From positions 1 to 12,350 of the forward strand of contig JAIRSN010000234.1 of assembly GCA_031255425.1 (NCBI GenBank): DNA of 12,350 bases, given 5' to 3'. Every line of letters begins with the position of its first letter. Positions within the stretch are counted from its first letter, which is position 1. A program made the position numbers and the translations under genes. The stretch comes from Dysgonamonadaceae bacterium. GTDB lineage: Bacteria; Bacteroidota; Bacteroidia; Bacteroidales; Azobacteroidaceae. The notes beneath the pieces are model-generated. The model searched no databases. It worked only from the letters and a program-made list of their open reading frames with translations, and was not told the origin of the DNA. Positions 6,947 to 12,350 of this stretch are shown one piece after another.

Positions 6947-7501
6947 ATGAACAACGATATTTGTGTACTTATTGCCAACGAAAGTCATATCCGATACATC
7001 CCCACAATACTGAACACCATCGAAAAAGCCGCCAAAATCCGCGGAACCGGAATCGCCAAACGGACCCCCGAATACATCGAACAGAAAATGAAAGAAGGGA
7101 AAGCAATCATCGCGCTGGCAGGCGATACGTTTGCCGGGTTTTGCTACATCGAAAGCTGGGGCAACAAACAGTACGTGGCAAATTCGGGACTGATTGTAGC
7201 GGACGAGTTCCGGGGCAGGGGATTAGCGAAAGCAATCAAGCGGAAATCGTTTGAACTGTCGCGGGAGAAGTACCCCCATTCCAAGTTGTTCGGACTCACT
7301 TCCGGCGCAGCGGTGATGAAAATCAACACCGGGCTGGGATACGTCCCGGTCACCTTTGCCGAGCTGACAAACGACGAAGCCTTTTGGAGAGGCTGCCAGG
7401 GATGCGTCAATTACGATATATTGCAACGCACCGAACGGAGATATTGCATTTGCACCGCCATGTTATATGAACCGGAAAAAGAAAAATCACCTAAAAATTG
7501 A
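6947..7501 (+). CDS. GNAT-family acyltransferase, probable N-acylglutamate synthase
   Basis: The 184-residue protein has the GNAT fold: the acyl-CoA pyrophosphate-binding motif RGRGLA is at residues 89-94, preceded by the beta-strand ANSGLIVADEF. It lies 1 bp after argR and 5 bp before argG, and the window has no argA or argJ. As I recall, the homologous gene between argR and argG in Bacteroides thetaiotaomicron has been proposed from mutant fitness data to be the missing N-acylglutamate synthase, probably using succinyl-CoA. This gene most likely does the same first step, joining an acyl group to glutamate. The C-terminal part has four cysteines in a CxxC (150, 153) and CxC (167, 169) arrangement, unusual for a GNAT and possibly metal-binding. 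The choice of acetyl-CoA or succinyl-CoA cannot be read from the sequence. Confidence 0.8.
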   Translation: MNNDICVLIANESHIRYIPTILNTIEKAAKIRGTGIAKRTPEYIEQKMKEGKAIIALAGDTFAGFCYIESWGNKQYVANSGLIVADEFRGRGLAKAIKRKSFELSREKYPHSKLFGLTSGAAVMKINTGLGYVPVTFAELTNDEAFWRGCQGCVNYDILQRTERRYCICTAMLYEPEKEKSPKN

Positions 7502-7506
7502 AAATA

Positions 7507-8718
7507 ATGAACAAGCAAAAAGTAGTTTTAGCATACAGCGGAGGGCTGGATACCTCCTTTTGTGCCATGTATTTATCGCAGGAATTGGGCTATGAAGTAT
7601 ACACCGCGCTGGCGAATACGGGCGGCTTTTCCGAAGAAGAACTGAAGCAAACGGAGGAACGCGCCTGCCGGTTGGGAGCCGCCGGGCATGTGACGCTGGA
7701 CATTACGCAGGAATATTACGAGAAAAGCATCCGGTACATGATTTACGGGAATATCCTCCGCAACGGGACGTATCCCATATCGGTCAGTTCGGAACGTATC
7801 TTCCAGGCAATCGCCATCATCCGGTATGCGAAGGCGATCGGCGCAGACTATGTGGCGCACGGAAGCACCGGCGCCGGCAACGACCAGGTGCGTTTCGATT
7901 TGACCTTCGAAGTCCTGGCGCCCGAAATCGGCATCCTGACGCCCACCCGCGACCTGACCCTTACCCGCGGACAGGAAATCGATTACCTGAAAAAACACGG
8001 CTTCGAAGCCGATTTCGCCAAGATGGAATATTCGATCAACAAAGGGCTTTGGGGAACAAGCATCGGCGGGAAAGAAACCCTGCAACCGGAACAAACCCTG
8101 CCGGAAGAAGCCTATCCCTCGCAACTTCAGGAAAAAGGCGAAGAAACGCTGACCCTTTCTTTCTCGGAAGGCGAAATAGCGGCGGTCAACGGCGTGGCTT
8201 ACGCAGACAAGGTCCGGGCGATTCAGGAAGTTGAAAAGATTGCTTCCCGCTATGCCATCGGACGCGACATGCACGTCGGCGACACGATTGTCGGCATCAA
8301 AGGCCGTGTCGGATTCGAAGCGGCGGCGCCGATGGTCATCATCAATGCCCACAAAATGCTGGAAAAACATACCCTCACCAAGTGGCAACAATACTGGAAA
8401 GAACAGGTAAGCAACTGGTACGGAATGTTTCTGCACGAAGCGCAGTACCTGGATCCGGTCATGCGCGACATCGAGGCGTTTCTCCGCAACTCGCAGCGGA
8501 ATGTGACCGGAACGGTGATCGTCAAACTGCATCCCTACCGTTACACGCTGGTGGGAGTGGAGAGCGACTTCGACCTGATGAAAACCGATTTCGGCGACTA
8601 TGGGGAAATCAACAAGGCCTGGACGCCGGACGATGTAAAAGGGTTTACCAAAATCCTGGCTGTCCCGGCGGGAATTTATCACACCGTACAGAAGAAAAAC
8701 AACCGGAATGAAAATTAA
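7507..8718 (+). CDS. argG: Argininosuccinate synthase
   Basis: The enzyme joins citrulline and aspartate, using ATP, to make argininosuccinate, the step before arginine release by ArgH. I start it at the ATG at 7507, giving 403 residues beginning MNKQKVVLAYSGGLDTS. A TTG three codons upstream (7498) also opens the frame but overlaps the preceding stop and adds nothing conserved. The PP-loop ATP motif AYSGGLDTS is at residues 9-17. The citrulline and aspartate binding segment HGSTGAGNDQVRFD is at 118-131, followed by the synthetase domain and a C-terminal oligomerisation helix. It is 5 bp after the acyltransferase and overlaps argC by 11 bp, so translation of the two is probably coupled. Confidence 0.96.
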   Translation: MNKQKVVLAYSGGLDTSFCAMYLSQELGYEVYTALANTGGFSEEELKQTEERACRLGAAGHVTLDITQEYYEKSIRYMIYGNILRNGTYPISVSSERIFQAIAIIRYAKAIGADYVAHGSTGAGNDQVRFDLTFEVLAPEIGILTPTRDLTLTRGQEIDYLKKHGFEADFAKMEYSINKGLWGTSIGGKETLQPEQTLPEEAYPSQLQEKGEETLTLSFSEGEIAAVNGVAYADKVRAIQEVEKIASRYAIGRDMHVGDTIVGIKGRVGFEAAAPMVIINAHKMLEKHTLTKWQQYWKEQVSNWYGMFLHEAQYLDPVMRDIEAFLRNSQRNVTGTVIVKLHPYRYTLVGVESDFDLMKTDFGDYGEINKAWTPDDVKGFTKILAVPAGIYHTVQKKNNRNEN

Positions 8719-9679
8719 AGCAGGCATCATCGGCGGCGCCGGTTACACTGCCGGGGAATTGATCCGTTTGCTGGTACATCATCCGGACGTCGCAATCGAA
8801 TTTGTACACAGCAGCAGCAACGCCGGAAACCGGATCACGGACGTTCACGGCGGGTTGGTCGGGGAAACAGACCTGTCGTTTACCGGTTCGTATGATTTGC
8901 ATGTCCCGGATGTGCTGTTTCTCTGTTCCGCGCATGGCGACAGCCGGAAGTTTATGGAAACCCACCGGTTGCCGGAGTCGCTCAAAGTGATCGACCTCTC
9001 GATGGATTACCGTCACCGGGCGGGTGCGGAAGGATTTGTCTACGGGCTGCCGGAATTAAACCGGGCGGACATCCGGAAGGCGCAATACCTTGCCAATCCG
9101 GGCTGTTTTGCAACGGCGATCCAGTTGGCGTTGTTGCCCTTGGCGGCCAACCGCCGGCTGAAAAACGAAATCCATGTAAATGCCATTACCGGTGCAACCG
9201 GAGCCGGCGTGAAGCCGGGCATCACGACGCATTTCTCGTGGCGCGACAACAACCTTTCCGTCTACAAGGCTTTCGAACACCAGCACCTGCAAGAGATTCG
9301 CGAGTCGCTGAGCCGGCTTCAACCGGATTTCGGGAGAGAAATCAACTTTATTCCGGTAAGGGGAAACTTCTCCAGGGGCATTTTCGCCACGCTTTATACC
9401 GAATGTGAAAAATCTCCGGACGAAATACAGGCGCTTTATTCGGATTACTATCAGGACGCCGCCTTTACCCACGTCACGGACAGGCAGGTAGATTTGAAAC
9501 AGGTCATCCAGACAAACAAATGCCTTTTGCACCTGGAAAAACACGGCAACAAACTGCTGATTGTTTCGGTTATCGACAACCTGTTGAAAGGAGCTTCCGG
9601 CCAGGCAGTCCAGAACTTCAACCTGATGTTTGGTTTGGACGAAAAAGCGGGATTGAACTTAAAACCGGCAGGATTCTGA
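8708..9679 (+). CDS. argC: N-acyl-gamma-glutamyl-phosphate reductase
   Basis: ArgC reduces the N-acylglutamyl phosphate to the semialdehyde with NADPH, the third step toward ornithine. The 323-residue protein has the N-terminal NADP-binding motif GIIGGAGYTAGEL (residues 6-18). The catalytic cysteine is Cys133 in ANPGCFAT, and the family His-rich motif HQHLQEI is at 201-207. The stretch FIPVRGNFSRGI near the C-terminus replaces the shorter form of enterobacterial enzymes, and I believe it is typical of Bacteroidetes. The ATG lies inside the end of argG (11-bp overlap), and MKIKAGIIGGAGY matches the family start. In Bacteroides the pathway uses succinylated intermediates, so the true substrate may be N-succinyl rather than N-acetyl. 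Confidence 0.95.
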   Translation: MKIKAGIIGGAGYTAGELIRLLVHHPDVAIEFVHSSSNAGNRITDVHGGLVGETDLSFTGSYDLHVPDVLFLCSAHGDSRKFMETHRLPESLKVIDLSMDYRHRAGAEGFVYGLPELNRADIRKAQYLANPGCFATAIQLALLPLAANRRLKNEIHVNAITGATGAGVKPGITTHFSWRDNNLSVYKAFEHQHLQEIRESLSRLQPDFGREINFIPVRGNFSRGIFATLYTECEKSPDEIQALYSDYYQDAAFTHVTDRQVDLKQVIQTNKCLLHLEKHGNKLLIVSVIDNLLKGASGQAVQNFNLMFGLDEKAGLNLKPAGF

Positions 9680-9712
9680 TGATTCATCACTTACCATTTA
9701 AACTCCATTTAC

Positions 9713-10831
9713 ATGAACTTATTTAATGTATATGCCCGTTGGCGGATTGAGCCGGTCCGGGCGCAGGGATGCAGACTGTATGACAAAGACGGAACTGAAT
9801 ACCTGGATTTCTACGGCGGACACGCCGTTATTTCCATCGGGCATTCGCATCCGCATTACGTTGAGGCAATTACAAACCAGTTGAACAAGATTGGCTTTTA
9901 TTCCAACTCCGTGCAAATAGCCTTGCAGGAAGAATATGCGGAGAAGCTGGGAAAGCTGTCCGGTTACCCCGGATATTCCCTGTTTATGGTCAATTCGGGC
10001 GCCGAAGCAAACGAGAACGCCCTGAAATTAGCCTCGTTTTACAACCGGAGGAAGAAAATCGTCGCCTTCCGGCACGCCTTCCACGGAAGGATGTCTGCCA
10101 CGGTCCGGGCGACCGATATTCCGAAATATTGGGCGCCGGTTAATGAAAATTTAGAAGTTATTTTCTTACCTTTGAACGACGTTCCCGCCGTTCGGGAAGT
10201 CCTGAGCCGGGAAGACGTTTCGTCCGTCATTGTTGAAGGGATCCAGGGCATAGGCGGAATTATTGTTCCCGATCCGGATTTCTTGCAGGAATTGAGCCGG
10301 GTGTGCGAAGAAACGGATACGGTGTTGATCCTGGATGAAATCCAGTCGGGTTACGGGCGATCGGGGAAGTTTTTTGCGCACCAGTATGCCGGCATCCGCC
10401 CGGACATTATCACGATTGCCAAGGGAATGGGCAACGGGTTTCCGGTTTCGGGCGTGTTGATTTCCCCCAAATTCGAAGCCGTAGAAGGAAGGCTGGGGAC
10501 CACATTCGGCGGAAATCATTTGGCATGTGCGGCATCTCTCGCCGTTCTGGAGGTGATTGAAGAAGAAAAGTTGATCGAAAATGCAGCGGAAACCGGCGAA
10601 TACCTGATGTCCGGACTGAAGAAAGTACCCGGCATCAAAGAGGTACGGGGAAAAGGATTGATGATCGGGCTGGAATACGAAAAACCCATCAAACCGCTGA
10701 GAGACCGGCTGCTTTTCGAGAAGAAGGTGTTTACGGGAGCCACGGGAACACACGTTTTCCGTCTCTTACCGCCGCTCTGCGCAAGCAAAGAGATAGCGGA
10801 TGAATTGATAAAAAAAATAAATGAATTATAG
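9713..10831 (+). CDS. argD: N-acylornithine aminotransferase
   Basis: This PLP enzyme transfers an amino group from glutamate to the N-acylglutamate semialdehyde, giving N-acylornithine. The 372-residue protein is a class III aminotransferase. It shows NSGAEAN at 94-100 for cofactor phosphate, HAFHGR at 121-126 with the aromatic ring stacker, Asp208 in ILDEIQSGYGR, and the Schiff-base Lys237 in TIAKGMGNG. It is somewhat shorter than the about 400 residues of many ArgD proteins, mainly at the N-terminus, but no core motif is missing. It follows argC after 33 bp, the largest gap in the operon, and proC follows 12 bp later. Succinylated substrate is likely from the taxon, not from residues I can see. 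Confidence 0.94.
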   Translation: MNLFNVYARWRIEPVRAQGCRLYDKDGTEYLDFYGGHAVISIGHSHPHYVEAITNQLNKIGFYSNSVQIALQEEYAEKLGKLSGYPGYSLFMVNSGAEANENALKLASFYNRRKKIVAFRHAFHGRMSATVRATDIPKYWAPVNENLEVIFLPLNDVPAVREVLSREDVSSVIVEGIQGIGGIIVPDPDFLQELSRVCEETDTVLILDEIQSGYGRSGKFFAHQYAGIRPDIITIAKGMGNGFPVSGVLISPKFEAVEGRLGTTFGGNHLACAASLAVLEVIEEEKLIENAAETGEYLMSGLKKVPGIKEVRGKGLMIGLEYEKPIKPLRDRLLFEKKVFTGATGTHVFRLLPPLCASKEIADELIKKINEL

Positions 10832-10843
10832 TCTTAATTTCTT

Positions 10844-11641
10844 ATGGTAGTAACGATTATTGGAGGCGGAAATATGGGAAGCGCCATTGCCCGCGGGTTA
10901 GTTCAGGGGAGTGTTTTCAGGCCGGGAGACATTACGGTAGTGGATATTTCGGAAGCGCCGTTGAAGGCGTTGCGGGATTTCAATCCCGTTATCCGGACGG
11001 CGTTGAACAAGTACGACAGTGTGGAAAATGCCGATCTTATCATCCTCGCCGTCAAGCCGTGGCTGGTGAAGGAAACGATTGCGAATATCCGGTCCGGGTT
11101 GGATTATTCCAAACAAATCGTCGTATCCATCGCCGCGGGCGTAAGCATCCGGGACCTGGGCGAAATGCTGCATAAACCGGACAGCGAAGCCGCCTTGCCC
11201 GCCCTGTTCCGGGTGATTCCCAACACGGCAATTTCCATCCGGCAGAGCGTCAACCTCGTTGCTACGGAGAATGCCTCTCCCGAACAAAAGCAACTGATCC
11301 TCAAAATCTTTGGCGAGTTGGGATACGCTACCCTGCTCGACGAAAGCAAACTAAACGCAGGGACCGCCCTCGCTTCCTGCGGGATTGCCTATCTGTTCCG
11401 CTACGTCCGGGCGGCGGTGTTAGCGGGAGTCGAAATGGGATTTTATCCGAAAGAAGCACAAACCTTAGTTGTGAAAACCATGTTGGGCGCAGCCTCCCTG
11501 CTGGACGAAACACAAGAAAATCCCGAAGCAGAAATCGACAAAGTAACTACTCCGGGAGGTATCACCATCAAGGGACTGAACGAACTGGAAACCCACGGTT
11601 TTTCCGCCGCGATTATCAAAGCGATGAAAGCAAGCCGCTAA
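10844..11641 (+). CDS. proC: Pyrroline-5-carboxylate reductase
   Basis: ProC reduces pyrroline-5-carboxylate to proline with NAD(P)H, the last step of proline synthesis. The 265-residue length is normal. The N-terminal Rossmann motif IIGGGNMGSAIARGL is at residues 5-19. The C-terminal helical dimer domain carries the family signature TTPGGITIKGLNELE at 235-249. It is the sixth and last gene of the operon, 12 bp after argD. Placement next to argD fits the shared glutamate and ornithine semialdehyde chemistry of the arginine and proline routes, and the same order is known in Bacteroides. No good terminator is visible after it; a run of eight T at 11650-11657 has no clear stem before it. Confidence 0.96.
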   Translation: MVVTIIGGGNMGSAIARGLVQGSVFRPGDITVVDISEAPLKALRDFNPVIRTALNKYDSVENADLIILAVKPWLVKETIANIRSGLDYSKQIVVSIAAGVSIRDLGEMLHKPDSEAALPALFRVIPNTAISIRQSVNLVATENASPEQKQLILKIFGELGYATLLDESKLNAGTALASCGIAYLFRYVRAAVLAGVEMGFYPKEAQTLVVKTMLGAASLLDETQENPEAEIDKVTTPGGITIKGLNELETHGFSAAIIKAMKASR

Positions 11642-11870
11642 CGTTCCCGTTTTTTTTACTGGACCCTGCCGGGTTCAATTCATTGAGCTTTCCGACACAC
11701 AACGAACCGAATACCCGTACGATCTACCGGCAGCATTGTTGGTTGTGTATGAAGCCAATAATCCGGCGGGGTCTTCTACCGCAAACTGTACGGCTTTGTA
11801 TGCTGAATTTGGGCTTCCTGAGTCCCGAAAGAGAAGCTATTTAAAAATGAGAAGCGCGGGACTTTCAACT
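11642..11870. other. Gene-free spacer after proC
   Basis: I see no credible gene. A T8 run (11650-11657) is followed by a short stem, GGACCC with GGGTTC, around 11661-11676. A 74-codon open frame starts at 11736 on the plus strand and runs through the palindrome at 11876-11991. It has no recognisable domain and no promoter or ribosome site, so I do not call it. Degenerate remains of an older gene are possible but not shown. Confidence 0.4.
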
Positions 11871-11875
11871 TTATC

Positions 11876-11991
11876 TGTACTAGAGGTCTTAGACTACCCG
11901 TATAATCAAATAAGTTATGCCCACGCTTTCTACGCGAGCGTTTCACTTACTTATTCTTGATTATACAGAAATTGTCTAAGTTTCCAGTACA
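11876..11991. repeat. Long imperfect palindrome, about 115 bp
   Basis: Four nested arm pairs share one centre. TGTACT (11876-11881) pairs with AGTACA (11986-11991). CTTAGAC (11888-11894) pairs with GTCTAAG (11974-11980). TATAATCAAATAAGT (11901-11915) pairs with 11949-11965 with a 2-nt bulge. ACGCT (11923-11927) pairs with AGCGT (11937-11941). In total 33 pairs interrupted by short unpaired stretches. It could be a structured RNA, a miniature mobile element or a strong terminator region downstream of proC. It has no T run directly after it. Confidence 0.7.
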
Positions 11992-12045
11992 AGAATAAAA
12001 GCTAACGCTTTCTTAACTAATCATTAATTTCAAAAAAAACTTTTC

Positions 12046-12145
12046 GGTTTTATATAAAAAAACAGGTTTTTTCGTATAAAACCTCGCAGAAGTAGTAAGA
12101 TTCTTTGAAAGAAAAAAATAAATGCCGGGATTTTTCTCGCCCGGC
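12046..12145. other. Two further hairpins in AT-rich DNA
   Basis: GGTTTTATA (12046-12054) pairs with TATAAAACC (12075-12083). Downstream, GCCGGG (12124-12129) pairs with CCCGGC (12140-12145) around a T-rich 10-nt loop. The DNA around them is strongly AT-rich and has no gene I can support. Either hairpin could help end transcription entering from proC or from beyond the right edge; neither has a convincing T run after the stem on the plus strand. Confidence 0.45.
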
Positions 12146-12168
12146 AAGATTAAGTAAGCGATGCCACC

Positions 12169-12350
12169 GGGGTATGTCCCTGCGCTCTTGTGGGACGTCC
12201 CCGCGCTCTTGGGGGACATACCCCAAGCTTCGGGGGACATACCCAAAGCCCTGGGGGACATACCCCAAGCCCTGGGGGACATACCCGCGCTCTTGGGGGA
12301 CATACCCAAAGCCTTGGGGGACATACCCAAAGCCTTGGGGGACATACCCA
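12169..12350. repeat. 21-bp tandem array of GGGACATACCC cores, runs off the window
   Basis: The near-palindromic core GGGACATACCC recurs at 12213, 12234, 12255, 12276, 12297, 12318 and 12339, always 21 bp apart. A variant, GGGACGTCCC, is at 12192, and an inverted copy, GGGTATGTCCC, is at 12170-12180. Spacers between cores are about 10 bp and of few types: AAAGCCTTGG, a CCAAGCCCTGG-like form, and GCGCTCTTGG. Because 21 is a multiple of three, several frames stay open on both strands and mimic a heptapeptide repeat protein. I treat this as a non-coding tandem repeat, with the coding reading as a weak alternative. It continues past 12350. Confidence 0.85.

Noticed and set aside
7498..7506. TTG start for argG three codons upstream
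   Set aside because: It overlaps the stop codon of the acyltransferase, and the ATG at 7507 gives the family-standard N-terminus.
7573..8730. 385-codon antisense frame covering argG
   Set aside because: It is long, but lies wholly against a well-supported argG and shows no protein family; it comes from GC-skewed codon use.
9677..9689. Perfect palindrome TGATGA-T-TCATCA between argC and argD as an operator
   Set aside because: A few palindromes of this size are expected by chance in 12 kb, it overlaps the argC stop codon, and there is no promoter box beside it.
11650..11657. T8 run after proC as an intrinsic terminator
   Set aside because: No stem of useful length precedes the run.
11660..11690. 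tRNA T-arm-like sequence GGGTTCAATTC
   Set aside because: The flanking bases do not pair to form a T stem, and no acceptor, D or anticodon arms are present.
11736..11960. 74-codon plus-strand frame after proC
   Set aside because: It runs through the long palindrome, shows no domain, and has no promoter or ribosome site.
12013..12345. Minus-strand frame reading as a heptapeptide repeat (MSPKALG type)
   Set aside because: A 21-bp DNA repeat keeps several frames open on both strands, and the tail beyond the repeat is low-complexity AT-rich sequence. It is kept only as an alternative in the finding on the array.
12169..12350. CRISPR array
   Set aside because: Spacers are about 10 bp and recur, far from the unique, roughly 30-bp spacers of CRISPR.

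Overview
This window comes from a Bacteroidota chromosome, most likely of the order Bacteroidales. Three lines of evidence support this. Four intergenic regions carry a TAnnTTTG box, the -7 element of Bacteroidetes sigma factors. Most start codons lack a Shine-Dalgarno sequence. The gene order argR - GNAT acyltransferase - argG - argC - argD - proC is the arrangement known from Bacteroides. No species can be named from the sequence alone.

Layout. Positions 1-587 contain no credible gene. They hold two strong inverted-repeat structures and then the metK leader, which has a promoter box and a good match to a SAM-II riboswitch. metK (588-1856, +) and ald (2067-3152, +) follow, each as its own unit and each ending at a hairpin. 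Convergent to them, on the minus strand, is the pair aspS (5953-4202) and a Gfo/Idh/MocA oxidoreductase (4205-3234), which overlap by an ATGA. Between the divergent aspS and argR lie about 520 bp full of repeats: a MITE-like inverted repeat followed by a 41-bp tandem array of short hairpins. Next comes the six-gene arginine/proline operon (6472-11641, +), with gaps of 1 to 33 bp or short overlaps. The last 700 bp have no credible gene. They hold a long imperfect palindrome and, at the edge, a strict 21-bp tandem array of GGGACATACCC cores that runs out of the window.

How the genes work together. ArgR is the arginine-sensing regulator. The GNAT protein probably makes the N-acylglutamate that starts the pathway. 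ArgC and ArgD carry the acylated intermediate to N-acylornithine, ArgG acts late on citrulline and aspartate, and ProC makes proline from pyrroline-5-carboxylate. argB, the transcarbamylase, the deacylase and argH are not in the window. In Bacteroides the pathway uses succinylated intermediates, and the same is likely here by inference. metK supplies S-adenosylmethionine and appears to be controlled by its own product.

The coding part is ordinary core metabolism. The less ordinary content is in the gaps: a SAM-II-like riboswitch on metK in a bacteroidete, a set of intergenic hairpin repeats sharing sequence between distant gaps, and the 21-bp palindromic array at the right edge.
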